The position numbers and the translations under genes are program-made. Below, piece after piece: positions 18,173-28,250 of a stretch of DNA of 64,000 bases. Below the pieces are notes generated by a model. It had not been told where the DNA came from. It ran no database searches and saw only the letters and a program-made list of their open reading frames with translations. Positions within the stretch are counted from its first letter, which is position 1. Each line of letters begins with the position of its first letter. Source of the DNA: Gammaproteobacteria bacterium (lineage in GTDB: Bacteria; Pseudomonadota; Gammaproteobacteria; Pseudomonadales; Azotimanducaceae); NCBI GenBank assembly GCA_009842245.1, contig VYFT01000006.1, positions 127,039 through 191,038 on the forward strand. The letters run 5' to 3'.

Positions 18173-18716
18173 AGAAATCATTCGAATGGGGCATCCCACG
18201 CTTCGTAAAGTTGCCCGGCAATTGAGCGAAGAAGAAATTGTTGGACGGGAAATTCGATCGCTTGTCGAAGATATGGTGGACACGCTTCACGCAGCCGGTG
18301 GCATCGGCTTAGCTGCCCCTCAGATAAAAGAAAGTGTGCAATTAGCGATAATCAAGATTCCGAAACTCGGATCTAGGTACGGCGTACTCGAAGAGCTACC
18401 ATTAACGGTTTTCGTCAATCCGGAGATTTCTGTGGTTGCTGATGCCGAATTAGCGGGAAACTGGGAAGGATGCCTGTCTGTCCCTGGCTTGCGCGGGTGG
18501 GTGGAACGTCCACAACACATTAATTTGCGCTATCAAGATTTAGAAGGCACTCGGCACGTCCGTGAATTTACAGGATTTCATGCGACGGTTTGCCAGCACG
18601 AGTTTGATCATTTGACTGGGCACTTATTTGTTGATCGCATGACCGATATGACCAAGTTAGTTTTTGAAGATTTGCTCGTTTCAGAGGATGTGTATCACGA
18701 CGTAATTAAAGGATGA
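18162..18716 (+). CDS. def: Peptide deformylase
   Basis: Def removes the N-formyl group from nascent proteins with a bound metal. The three family motifs are intact in 184 residues: GIGLAAPQI, EGCLSVPGL with the metal-binding Cys, and CQHEFDHLTG with two His ligands and the catalytic Glu. The start is TTG at 18162 (AVREIIRMGHP follows, as in other deformylases) with an AAGAGG ribosome site about ten bases upstream inside ygfA. It is not next to fmt, its usual partner, but in an ygfA-def-rpiA run with overlapping frames. Confidence 0.95.
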   Translation: MAVREIIRMGHPTLRKVARQLSEEEIVGREIRSLVEDMVDTLHAAGGIGLAAPQIKESVQLAIIKIPKLGSRYGVLEELPLTVFVNPEISVVADAELAGNWEGCLSVPGLRGWVERPQHINLRYQDLEGTRHVREFTGFHATVCQHEFDHLTGHLFVDRMTDMTKLVFEDLLVSEDVYHDVIKG

Positions 18717-19390
18717 TGGCGTCTGACGTGCTTAAACAAAAGGTTGCCGAGGCAGCATACACCTCTTTAGAAAGGTTCATCCAACCAAACTGGGTGCTTG
18801 GAATCGGCACCGGTTCTACGGTAAATTGTTTCATTGATTGTCTCGCGCGGTCGAATCCACCGTTCGCGTGTGCGGTCTCCAGTTCACTGCAAACTTCCGA
18901 CAGACTAGAGACTCTCAACATCAACATAGCAGACATCAATGACGTCTCCGAAGTGATGGTGTATATCGATGGTGCAGACGAAGTGGATCCGAGCTTCGCG
19001 TTAATTAAGGGTGGAGGCGGTGCCCTAACAAGAGAGAAAATAGTTGCATCGATGGCGAGAAAATTCGTGTGCATCGTAGATGAGAGTAAGATGGTTGATT
19101 GTCTCGGCGAATTTTCTGTCCCAGTCGAAGTGCTTCCTTTTGCGCATCAGCCGGTCGCAACAAAGCTCGGCAAACTTGGAGGAAATCCGAAACTGAGAGC
19201 GGGATTAACTGACAACGGCAACTGCATACTTGATGTGGGTGGATTGAAAATTGATGATCCCGAATATTGGGAACAAACCATCAATGACATTCCCGGCGTG
19301 GTCACCACTGGCATCTTCTCGTTACATCGGCCGCAGGAAATTTTTATAGCAAAGGTTGACGGAAGCGTGGATCACCGAGTTGGTCATTGA
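18713..19390 (+). CDS. rpiA: Ribose-5-phosphate isomerase A
   Basis: RpiA interconverts ribose 5-phosphate and ribulose 5-phosphate in the pentose phosphate pathway. The 225 residues include the phosphate-binding GIGTGSTV, DGADEVDPSFALIKGGGGAL and a KMVDCLGEF stretch. E. coli RpiA is 219 residues. The start overlaps the def stop as ATGA, so it is the last gene of the zapB-like-to-rpiA rightward run. Transketolase, which uses the same pool of sugar phosphates, is encoded a few kilobases downstream on the other strand. Confidence 0.95.
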   Translation: MMASDVLKQKVAEAAYTSLERFIQPNWVLGIGTGSTVNCFIDCLARSNPPFACAVSSSLQTSDRLETLNINIADINDVSEVMVYIDGADEVDPSFALIKGGGGALTREKIVASMARKFVCIVDESKMVDCLGEFSVPVEVLPFAHQPVATKLGKLGGNPKLRAGLTDNGNCILDVGGLKIDDPEYWEQTINDIPGVVTTGIFSLHRPQEIFIAKVDGSVDHRVGH

Positions 19391-19673
19391 GTGTTCGACA
19401 ACATGATCAGAGCCCTAAAGAATCCGGAATAAAAATGCAGACAGAGGATATTACGACGATTGACCCGCCTGATTCAGTTCCTGAGCGAGCGTTCCCAGTC
19501 TTTTAGTTTGATTTTTCAGTGAACGACAGACGAGAACAAAGAGTCATTGAGTCTACGAAACGCGATAAAGACACGTCGGACAATCCATGGAGTCGTGTAG
19601 TCAAATTCGAGCCATTCGTTATATTGGTAATTAGGTTTTATTACAACGCTTAGGACAGCAAGATCAAATATTT
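19391..19673. other. Intergenic stretch after rpiA
   Basis: This 283-base stretch contains no convincing gene. One open frame from a GTG at 19519 encodes 44 residues with a NPWSRVVKF segment, and a 23-codon frame starts at 19435, but neither has a good ribosome site or a recognised match. No intrinsic terminator is obvious after rpiA. It probably carries the promoter of the small membrane-protein gene that begins at 19674. Confidence 0.5.
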
Positions 19674-20054
19674 ATGAATGAGGACAAATCCAACACCTCG
19701 GTGAAATTGGTGGGTACGATAATTGGTTTCGTGCTTCTAGCGATAGGTGCCCAACTAGGTCTCGTTGGCTATTTGATTTTTGGAGAAAGAATGCGAGTAG
19801 GTAGTTACATCATACTGTTCCCCGCCGTCGCGATAGTGAGTTTTTTGACGGGTCTGTTTATCGGTAAGCTACACCGCAGATTCCAGTGGTTCGCCGCGAC
19901 TTTTATTGTATTGGGAGCGACTGTTGTGGTTCTCAAACTCTTTAATCTTACGGGTTTCAGTTTGATTACCACATACGCTTGTGCAGCACTTTGCTTTGCT
20001 CTCGCTGGGTTACTCATACAGAAAGACAAACGATTGACTAGTACATCACAGTAA
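19674..20054 (+). CDS. Small four-helix membrane protein, copy 1 of a tandem pair
   Basis: A 126-residue protein of unknown function with four predicted transmembrane segments (about 12-32, 43-63, 71-91 and 95-116), a short polar N-terminus and a basic tail (QKDKR). It is clearly paralogous to the protein at 20509-20892: SFLTGLFIGK, VLLAIG, LIFG and TVVVLK are shared at the same positions, and the DNA is alignable with an offset of about 835 bases. The ATG at 19674 gives a length almost equal to the second copy. I recognise no family. It appears intact and not obviously decaying. Confidence 0.7.
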   Translation: MNEDKSNTSVKLVGTIIGFVLLAIGAQLGLVGYLIFGERMRVGSYIILFPAVAIVSFLTGLFIGKLHRRFQWFAATFIVLGATVVVLKLFNLTGFSLITTYACAALCFALAGLLIQKDKRLTSTSQ

Positions 20055-20508
20055 ATGACATTCTTGCGAACGTGTACACAAGAAAAAGCATCCTATCGAA
20101 TATGCAAGCTCTCGCGAAATGAGTTTCAGTTGCAGAAAATTTCCGTTCCTCAATGAATTTGACGTGAGCACTACCCTCGTAAGAATTAGTGGAAAACCAA
20201 GGGAAGCGCAGATCACAGAGTTGGACCCTGAATGTTTTACAACACGTTTTACTCCCTAGAACACACAGTTTGAAAACGCGGCAACAAAATAGGAGACGAA
20301 AGTCCTGTCTCACTCACATTATTACGCGGAGTTGCGGGACTACAGTATGAACGTTTCGCTTAAATTGAGATTAACACTCGTAGTCATGGAATTTTCAAAG
20401 CTCTATTTGAAATCATGAAGCGAGGCCAACGGCACGTAGGGTTAATTGCGTGTTCAGTGCGACATGGGCAACGAAGCAAACCACGTACAGAAGTGGGAAA
20501 GAATATTC
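20055..20508. other. Inter-paralogue spacer with decayed duplicated DNA
   Basis: This 454-base stretch separates the two membrane-protein copies. Its beginning (TGACATTCTTG at 20056) matches the sequence just after copy 2 (TGACATTTTTG at 20890), and 20111-20190 is a diverged copy of the end of pgk. From about 20191 to 20508 I see nothing recognisable. By the size of the duplication it should be eroded pgk sequence followed by the old upstream region of the membrane-protein gene. Confidence 0.6.
20111..20190 (-). pseudogene. Remnant of the 3' end of pgk
   Basis: Read on the plus strand, this segment aligns with 20952-21030, the last codons of pgk. By eye roughly 70 percent of bases match over the best 60, including TTTCCG and CCTCAATGAA blocks. 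On the minus strand the reading contains FIEERK where Pgk has FIEGRK, followed by similar Ala and Glu spacing. Only the final 25 or so codons are recognisable. It is best explained as the end of the duplicated block rather than an independent gene. Confidence 0.65.
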
Positions 20509-20892
20509 GTGACGAATAACACAACCAACAATCCACTCAAAAAGAAATCTACCGTCATCGTCGTAGTACTCTTAGCGATCGGCGTAGCACTTGCCCTTAC
20601 AAGTTGGTTGATTTTTGGTAATGTGTACGAGTTGGGTATGTACATCGCCGTTTACATCGCTTTGATGACATGGAGTTTTCTCACGGGTTTATTTATTGGG
20701 AAACAGCAACGCAAATTCCTGTGGTTCGCTTGTGTGTTTGTCTCTTTGGGCATAACTGTTGTCGTTCTAAAGTTCTTGGGTCTCATAAGTTATGTTTTGA
20801 GCGTGATCTACTCGTTATCAGCCTTTTTATCTGTCATCGCAGGTACGCTGATACGAAGAAAGAAGGAACGCAGAGCAGAAGACTCTGAGTGA
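20509..20892 (+). CDS. Small four-helix membrane protein, copy 2 of a tandem pair
   Basis: The second copy of the small membrane protein, 127 residues when started at GTG 20509. The frame is open further upstream (a TTG at 20446, an ATG at 20464), but the GTG is chosen because GGGAAAG lies 8 bases before it and because it matches the 126-residue length of copy 1. Four hydrophobic helices and a highly basic tail (RRKKERR) are visible. Shared blocks with copy 1 are VLLAIG, LIFG, SFLTGLFIGK and LGxTVVVLK. The function is unknown. It converges on pgk with 52 bases between stop codons. Confidence 0.7.
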   Translation: MTNNTTNNPLKKKSTVIVVVLLAIGVALALTSWLIFGNVYELGMYIAVYIALMTWSFLTGLFIGKQQRKFLWFACVFVSLGITVVVLKFLGLISYVLSVIYSLSAFLSVIAGTLIRRKKERRAEDSE

Positions 20893-20944
20893 CATTTTTG
20901 TCAGTTAGAACACGACGACAAGTCGGTCTTGATGTGAGAGTCAA

Positions 20945-22111
20945 CTAGTGCCTCGAGAGAGCTTCAAGCGCAGGAAGTTTCCGACCCTCAATGAAATCGA
21001 GAAAAGCACCACCACCCGTAGAAATATAGTCAAACTTCCTGTTCGCGCTGTATTTTGAGATCGCAGCAAGAGTATCACCGCCTCCCACAACGCTAAAGCC
21101 GTCAGCATTTGCTACTGCTTCAGTGACTGCGCGTGTTCCTTCGCCATATTGATCGATTTCGAATACACCCATTGGACCATTCCAAAGGATGGTCGCAGCA
21201 CCTCCAATGACTTTCGCGAAGCGTCGTCCAGTTTCGGGTCCGATGTCAACAATCATGTCGTTATCCGAAACTTCATCTAACAAGCGGAAGAGGGCGTTGT
21301 TCTCGTGTGCAATCTCATCGCAAACCATCACATCTATGGGTAATTCCAACGATGTTTTTGCGCTAATACTCTTCGCAGTCGATATCAGCTCCTGTTCCAC
21401 TAATGAGCGACCAACAGACCAACCATTTGCAAGCAGTAGAGTATTTGCGATTCCCCCACCAACCAATGTTGCGTCAGCTATTCTTCCAATCTGCTCAAGC
21501 ACCTCGAGTTTACCGGATATCTTTGCTCCACCAACAACTGCAACTAAGGGTCGTGCAGGTGTATCCATCACGGTGGATAGTGTTTCTATTTCTCTTGAAA
21601 ACAGTAAACCCGCGCAAGACTGTGGGGCGGTTTTGACTGCTCCATAAGTTGATGCATGCGCACGATGGGCAGTCGCAAACGCATCAAAGACATAAATGTC
21701 TCCAATCCTACCTAAATTTGTTCCAAACTCCTCGTTATTTTTCTCTTCGCCCGGCACAAAGCGAAGATTTTCAAGTAGTGAAATCTTGCCCGGCTGAATC
21801 GCCTTTGAGTCTTTAATCGACTGGAAATAACCGTCCAAGTCGTCAATGAACTCGACAGGTTGGCCTAACAATACCTCTAGACTTCGAGCTATCGGTCGAA
21901 GAGACAGATCTGGTTTGATTTGCCCCTTCGGACGACCCAGGTGCGACAATAAGACGATTTCTGCGTTTCGCGCTAAGCAGTATTCAATTGTCGGCAAAGT
22001 TGCCCGAAGACGTTCGTCATTCTCAATCTGACCGTCCGAAATCGGAACGTTGAAGTCTACTCGTACGGCTACACGGGCGTTGCTGATCGCGACTTCACTT
22101 AGTGTTAGCAT
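20945..22111 (-). CDS. pgk: Phosphoglycerate kinase
   Basis: Pgk makes ATP from 1,3-bisphosphoglycerate in glycolysis, or the reverse in gluconeogenesis. The 388 residues match the bacterial length. Visible motifs are VRVDFNVPI, LSHLGRPKG, the substrate-binding LLENLRFVPGEE, VGGAKISGKLEVL, and the nucleotide-binding GGGDTLAAISKY with STGGGAFLDF near the end. Its first 17 bases overlap the end of tkt, so the two are translated together. The usual gap/epd gene between tkt and pgk is absent. A remnant of its 3' end lies 840 bases downstream. Confidence 0.96.
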   Translation of the reverse strand: MLTLSEVAISNARVAVRVDFNVPISDGQIENDERLRATLPTIEYCLARNAEIVLLSHLGRPKGQIKPDLSLRPIARSLEVLLGQPVEFIDDLDGYFQSIKDSKAIQPGKISLLENLRFVPGEEKNNEEFGTNLGRIGDIYVFDAFATAHRAHASTYGAVKTAPQSCAGLLFSREIETLSTVMDTPARPLVAVVGGAKISGKLEVLEQIGRIADATLVGGGIANTLLLANGWSVGRSLVEQELISTAKSISAKTSLELPIDVMVCDEIAHENNALFRLLDEVSDNDMIVDIGPETGRRFAKVIGGAATILWNGPMGVFEIDQYGEGTRAVTEAVANADGFSVVGGGDTLAAISKYSANRKFDYISTGGGAFLDFIEGRKLPALEALSRH

Positions 22112-24125
22112 GACTGATTGACGTTGTATCGACTAGCAACTCTTGGGCTGCATCTATGATTGCTTGTGCGTGAATGCCCATGTGATTTAGCGCAACCTCG
22201 CCAGGCGCTGAAACACCAAAACGATCAATCCCAATGACCTTGCCGTCTAAGCCCACAAACTTTCTCCAATAGTCCGGATGGGCTGCTTCAATAGCAATGC
22301 GTGCTCGTATTTCGGATGGAATGACGTGTTCTTGATATGATTGGTCTTGCACTAGAAATTGGTCCGTACTCGGTAAAGACACAACTCGCGTCCCAACTCC
22401 AGAAGATTCGAGCTCTTTACTGGCTTCAACTGCTAAACTCACTTCGGATCCGGTGGCTATCAAAACTAGTTGCAAAGTGTGCGATTCTGGCTTGAGAATG
22501 TACCCACCGCGATTTATCGAATCAACTTGGTCGTTAGTTCGAGTCTGTGGCATCGTGTTTTGCCTAGTCAAGATCAACGCGGTTGGACCTGACGACCGAC
22601 GTAACGCGAATCGCCATGCGCATAACGTCTCTACACCATCGCAAGGACGCCACACCGAAAAATTGGGTGTCGTTCTTAAATTTGTAAGTTGTTCTACAGG
22701 CTGGTGCGTTGGCCCATCTTCACCAAGACCCACAGAATCGTGGGTATACACGAAGATGTGTTGTAGTTCCATTAGTGCAGACAGCCGTACGGCATTTCGG
22801 GCGTACTCCATAAATACTAAAAACGTACCTGTGTACGGAATAAAACCACCGTGAAGTGCGATGCCGTTTCCGATCGCAGTCATTGCAAATTCGCGAACGC
22901 CAAAATTTATGTAGCGTCCACCGTTATTAAGTTTTCCGGCACCTTGCCATTCGGTGTTGTTTGAGCCAGTGAGGTCTGCTGAACCACCAATGAGTTCAGG
23001 TAAAACAGGTCCGATGACATCCAGACATGCTCCCGATGCTTTTCGTGTAGCTGTTGCTTTTGTAGTCTGAGTCAGACTCTCAAGATGTTGGCTCAGACTG
23101 TTATCAAGATCCGATGGCAAGGCACCATTGATTCGACGTTGATACTCTTCGGCAAGTTGTGGATAAGCTTTCGCATACGAGGCAAAGTCGTCATTCCACG
23201 ATGATTCCAGTGCGGAACCACGAGCACATTGATTCCACGCGTCTGCGATTGCTGGTGGGATTCTGAATGGTTCTTCGCACCAACCTAGGTTTTCTCTGGT
23301 TGCTTGAACCTCTTCGCTTCCAAGCGGTGCTCCATGAGTTGCTTCGGAACCGGCTTTTGTGGGGGCACCATATCCAATGGTAGTCTTTAAATCTATCAAA
23401 GTCGGTTGGTCGCAGGAGCTAGAGGTTGCTATATCTAAGGCATTCTGGATTGCGTTGGGATCATGACCATCAACTTCGGGTATTACGTGCCATCCATAAC
23501 TTACAAATCGTGCTGCCACATCTTCGGTGAACCAACCTGAAGTTTTACCGTCGATCGAGATACCATTGTTATCGTAGATAGCCACCAACTTGCTGAGTTC
23601 TAAAGTACCGGCCAATGATGCCGCTTCGTGGGAAATACCCTCCATTAGACAACCGTCACCGACAATGACCCATGTGCGATGGTCGACGATGGTGTGCGTA
23701 CTAGTGTTAAACGTCTGAGCTAGTTGTCGTTCTGCGATCGCCATACCGACAGCATTCGCTAATCCCTGACCAAGGGGTCCAGTGGTGGTTTCAATTCCTG
23801 GTGTGAGCCTAAACTCTGGATGTCCAGGAGTTTTGGAATGCAATTGCCGAAAGCGTTTGATGTCATCAATTGATACGTCATATCCGACGAGATGCAAGAC
23901 TGCGTACAGTAACATAGACGCGTGGCCGTTCGACAGTACTACGCGGTCGCGATTTTCCCAATGTGGATTCATAGGGTTTATGGAGAGATGTTCACGCCAA
24001 AGGACTTCCGCGAGATCAGCTAATCCCATCGGTGCACCGGGGTGTCCAGATTGTGCGAGTTCTACTGCGTCCATCGCTAGTGCGCGGATAGCATTAGCGC
24101 GTTCAATTCGAGAAGTTTTACTCAA
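22095..24125 (-). CDS. tkt: Transketolase
   Basis: Transketolase moves two-carbon ketol units between sugar phosphates with thiamine diphosphate. The 676 residues have the normal length (E. coli TktA 663). Visible are the N-terminal AIRALAMDAVELAQSGHPG, the cofactor motif GDGCLMEGISHEAASLAG through YDNNGISIDG, and the pyrimidine-domain block FVYTHDSVGLGEDGPTHQP with conserved His and Glu. It overlaps pgk by 17 bases and is divergent from metK across 128 bases. The locus gives no way to choose between tktA and tktB naming. Confidence 0.96.
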   Translation of the reverse strand: MSKTSRIERANAIRALAMDAVELAQSGHPGAPMGLADLAEVLWREHLSINPMNPHWENRDRVVLSNGHASMLLYAVLHLVGYDVSIDDIKRFRQLHSKTPGHPEFRLTPGIETTTGPLGQGLANAVGMAIAERQLAQTFNTSTHTIVDHRTWVIVGDGCLMEGISHEAASLAGTLELSKLVAIYDNNGISIDGKTSGWFTEDVAARFVSYGWHVIPEVDGHDPNAIQNALDIATSSSCDQPTLIDLKTTIGYGAPTKAGSEATHGAPLGSEEVQATRENLGWCEEPFRIPPAIADAWNQCARGSALESSWNDDFASYAKAYPQLAEEYQRRINGALPSDLDNSLSQHLESLTQTTKATATRKASGACLDVIGPVLPELIGGSADLTGSNNTEWQGAGKLNNGGRYINFGVREFAMTAIGNGIALHGGFIPYTGTFLVFMEYARNAVRLSALMELQHIFVYTHDSVGLGEDGPTHQPVEQLTNLRTTPNFSVWRPCDGVETLCAWRFALRRSSGPTALILTRQNTMPQTRTNDQVDSINRGGYILKPESHTLQLVLIATGSEVSLAVEASKELESSGVGTRVVSLPSTDQFLVQDQSYQEHVIPSEIRARIAIEAAHPDYWRKFVGLDGKVIGIDRFGVSAPGEVALNHMGIHAQAIIDAAQELLVDTTSISHANTK

Positions 24126-24253
24126 CGATTTTTCATCCTTCTGACTAAGTGCTGTGGTAGTGAATAGTTCCCATCAATGCACAAATATTAAGTTTAGAAT
24201 CGAAATTGAGCATTGGGAACATAGAATGAGCACCTAATTTCTCCGGAGAATAG

Positions 24254-25411
<1,158 letters not shown>

Positions 25412-25423
25412 CATAACAGTGAT

Positions 25424-26263
25424 ATGGGCGGTGCCGATTTTCATTTAAGCTTTGAGTTTTTTCCTCCCAGTTCATCTGATGGTTGGAAACAGTTACTCCG
25501 TACGGCGAGGCGACTACAGGACGAAAAACCGGACTTTTTCTCAGTCACCTACGGTGCTGGTGGTTCGACAAAGAGTCGTACGTTCCAAACCGTAAAGGAT
25601 CTCCGCAGTCAAGGGTTCAATGTAAACCCGCATCTTTCATGGGGAGATGTGTCGCGTGAAGAGATCTCATCGACAGTTCAGAGCTTTTTGGAGCTGGGAG
25701 TCGACGGAATGGTGGTCCTCCGCGGCGACTCACCCCTGGGATCGATGCGAAGTGTAATGCATAACGCTAGTGAATTGGTGCAGCTCATTCGGAATGACCT
25801 AAGTAAAGAATTAAAAATCTTTGTGGCTGCTTATCCCGAGATGCATCCGGATGCCCCGAATCCTTCAAAAGACTTGCATTTCTTACTTGAGAAGGTACAG
25901 GCAGGAGCGAACGCGTGCATTACCCAATACTTTTACAACGCGGACGCGTATTTGAACTTTGTAGATCGTTGTACTAATTTTGGGATTTCCGTTCCAATCA
26001 TTCCTGGTATCATGCCGATTTACAACTATGACCAACTAGTTCGATTCTCGCAGAATTGCGGTGCAGAGATTCCTCGCTGGATCGAACGTGGTATGCACGA
26101 GTATCGAACCGATAAAAACGCGCTTGAAGAATTTGGTATAGATGTGGTTACTCAGCTGTGTGAACGCTTACGTAGTGAAGGTGCTCCAGGATTCCACGTT
26201 TACTCGCTAAACCGTGCTTTGATTCCTAAGAGGATTTTGCGGAACCTAGATTTGCAACGATAG
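25424..26263 (+). CDS. metF: 5,10-methylenetetrahydrofolate reductase
   Basis: MetF reduces methylene-THF to methyl-THF with FAD, supplying the methyl group for methionine. The 279 residues form the TIM barrel typical of the family: FEFFPPSSSDGW with the catalytic Glu at about residue 11, FFSVTYGAGGSTK, VLRGDSP, ITQYFYNADAYLNFVD and IPGIMPIYNY. It follows metK closely and is probably co-transcribed, linking methyl-group supply and activation. Its 3' end overlaps, tail to tail, 38 bases of the signalling-like gene on the other strand. Confidence 0.94.
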   Translation: MGGADFHLSFEFFPPSSSDGWKQLLRTARRLQDEKPDFFSVTYGAGGSTKSRTFQTVKDLRSQGFNVNPHLSWGDVSREEISSTVQSFLELGVDGMVVLRGDSPLGSMRSVMHNASELVQLIRNDLSKELKIFVAAYPEMHPDAPNPSKDLHFLLEKVQAGANACITQYFYNADAYLNFVDRCTNFGISVPIIPGIMPIYNYDQLVRFSQNCGAEIPRWIERGMHEYRTDKNALEEFGIDVVTQLCERLRSEGAPGFHVYSLNRALIPKRILRNLDLQR

Positions 26264-28172
26264 CGTTCTTAATTTCACCAAAGTCCGCGCCCTTAGACAA
26301 GTACGTGATGCCAAAGGACACTTTTTTCATTTTCTTGGCGGATTTATCGTCAGAGCTAACAAACAACAATACCTGTAGTTTTATCGACGGGAGGATGTGA
26401 GCAATGCGCTTGAGTGCATCCACAGCACGAAACTCGTCCACTAGATCTTCAATGACTAAGAAATCCGGGCAAAATTCTTGCAATTGCCGGAGTGTGTCTG
26501 CTAGGGTCTTAGTGTGTCGAACGAATATGGGTTCAGTATCGAGACATCTTTGAATTTTGTCGACAAGTACCGGAGACACATTGAAACAAAGACAATGTCT
26601 GTCGAAAACGTTTGTGCTCTTCGCATAACCGCGGCGATTTCCCCTGGGGCTAAATTCTGTTGGATCTAGCAGTAATCTGAGCGTGTTTACCCCTACGAAT
26701 TTGTGCCCGAGATATATTTCAGATATGGACGGGACAGAAAAGTACAGCTCAGGTTCTCCTATCGTCTCGACTTCAAGAGCAAGCTTGCGATCCGTCGTGT
26801 CGAGCAGAAGTATCCACGTCGGATTGCTTGCATATGATTCGACTGGCTGAATGAAATCGTCGATCACGCAGTAGTCGTAACTCTGGTCTGACGACTCGAT
26901 TCTGGTATGTGATTCGTTCCATTGAACGTTGCGAGAATCTAGTACGTCCGTGATGAAATGAGATTCAATTAAGAAAGTATCAGATCCCACTGCTATAGGT
27001 ACGGTGTGTAGCACGCGAGATCCTTTGGGAAGTTTGATTACTACCGAGAGTTGATCGTTGTCGTCGCTATCGATAATAAAGCGTCCACGTGCAGAGTCTA
27101 CGAATCGTCTAGTTTCAACTAAGGCGTAAGCGATCCTCTCTTTGCGCGTTTTCGCTGTTTTACTCAGTGGTTTTTCTTTGTTCGCGCTTGGTTCAACAAT
27201 TGGAGTTTCCTTAAGCGTCGCACTTAGTTCTTCCATCCTCTGAGAAATCAGGTCGAACGCAGTCCGGAGACCGACAAAATTGACCCTGAAAGAAACATAC
27301 GAATCTTCCGACCGAATTTCTATATGGACTTTCCCTTCAGCGCGCGAAGTTAGTTCCGCACCAAGGATGACTGTGAGTTCCCTTAGTCTCCAACGGAAAA
27401 CTTCGGCAAGACTTCGGTGAATAGCTCCGTCATCCACGTCATACCTAATGAATTCTTCAAGATCATTTGCGTCCTCCTTGAATGACTGAGACACATCCGA
27501 TATGAGTTCATCCATAAACTCCTTCAAGTCGATCATGGCGTCAAGAGTTGCCGATCGCAAACAGTAGTCAGATAGATTGAGTTGTTCAACTCGTAGCTTG
27601 TGCTTCCATTCGGAGTCGCTAGTTCCGATTGCATGTAGCGACAGAATTGTTTTCAGCGAGGACAATCGTTCTGCGTGTCGCGCTACGGAAGGATCTTCAA
27701 AATTTGTAGGTGGACTTATTGGAAGTTTAGGAATGACTGTCGCAGTTGTCGTACCCGCTCCATCTTCTTGAACTCTCGGCACTTCTTCGTCCGTCCCTCC
27801 GGATGCGACAAAGTCTAGTCGTTCTAGCAATTCATCGAGCTTCACCGTTTCTTCCTCAAGTGTCGCGGTTGTTCTTACTTCGACGAGAAGAGAAGCTACA
27901 TCACGTAAAACTTCAGCACTTCCACTATGCGACTCGACCAATCCTAGCTTTACGTTTTCGACGACATTCAGAACAGCGTTAAACAGCTCTTCAGTCTTTC
28001 CAGTTTTGCCGCTGCCGTGTTGCTGAAGTACCGCGAGTAGCCCGTCGAGATTCTCCATTAGAGTAGCCTCGGCATACGTATTTAGCGCATGCACGATGCT
28101 TGTAAACTCAGCTTGTGAATGTTTCTCGACGGTTTCGCGCTTCCAAAGTGTTTTAGTATTCGCTGATTTCAC
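26226..28172 (-). CDS. Degenerate CheA/ChpA-like signalling protein with CheW-like and receiver-like domains
   Basis: A 648-residue protein I place by domain layout. The N-terminal third is helical. Around residues 250-390 lies a region like the CheA dimerisation/ATPase end, where ALVETRRFVDSARG and SVVIKLPKGSR correspond to the end of the kinase domain, but no N, G1 or G2 ATP boxes are visible. A CheW-like domain follows at about 395-520 (VPIAVGSDTFLIESHFITDVLD). A receiver-like domain ends the protein at about 530-640: the phosphorylation position reads PDFLVIED, apparently Glu where Asp is expected, the acidic pair is lost, and the Lys (YLSKG) is kept. No chemotaxis or pilus genes are near. 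The family link is inference. Confidence 0.5.
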   Translation of the reverse strand: MKSANTKTLWKRETVEKHSQAEFTSIVHALNTYAEATLMENLDGLLAVLQQHGSGKTGKTEELFNAVLNVVENVKLGLVESHSGSAEVLRDVASLLVEVRTTATLEEETVKLDELLERLDFVASGGTDEEVPRVQEDGAGTTTATVIPKLPISPPTNFEDPSVARHAERLSSLKTILSLHAIGTSDSEWKHKLRVEQLNLSDYCLRSATLDAMIDLKEFMDELISDVSQSFKEDANDLEEFIRYDVDDGAIHRSLAEVFRWRLRELTVILGAELTSRAEGKVHIEIRSEDSYVSFRVNFVGLRTAFDLISQRMEELSATLKETPIVEPSANKEKPLSKTAKTRKERIAYALVETRRFVDSARGRFIIDSDDNDQLSVVIKLPKGSRVLHTVPIAVGSDTFLIESHFITDVLDSRNVQWNESHTRIESSDQSYDYCVIDDFIQPVESYASNPTWILLLDTTDRKLALEVETIGEPELYFSVPSISEIYLGHKFVGVNTLRLLLDPTEFSPRGNRRGYAKSTNVFDRHCLCFNVSPVLVDKIQRCLDTEPIFVRHTKTLADTLRQLQEFCPDFLVIEDLVDEFRAVDALKRIAHILPSIKLQVLLFVSSDDKSAKKMKKVSFGITYLSKGADFGEIKNAIVANLGSAKSS

Positions 28173-28250
28173 ACTCGGTATACGTTTCTTAGTTCAAAGC
28201 TTCTAGTGGAATTCCAAGTCAATAAACATAATATTTTCTCGGAACGTAGA

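Noticed and set aside
19519..19653. A 44-codon frame with NPWSRVVKF
   Set aside because: It looked for a moment like a conserved motif, but there is no ribosome site and no supported family; kept only as a note for the intergenic stretch.
20038..20313. A 91-codon minus-strand frame between the two membrane-protein copies
   Set aside because: Part of it is the decayed pgk 3' copy and it overlaps the end of copy 1; best read as a remnant, not a gene.
21189..21647. A 152-codon plus-strand frame antisense to pgk
   Set aside because: Antisense shadow of a well conserved gene with Ser/Ala/Pro-rich composition.
24126..24253. Possible SAM-responsive riboswitch before metK
   Set aside because: The 128-base region shows no recognisable SAM-riboswitch core or helices; only a normal GGAG ribosome site is clear.
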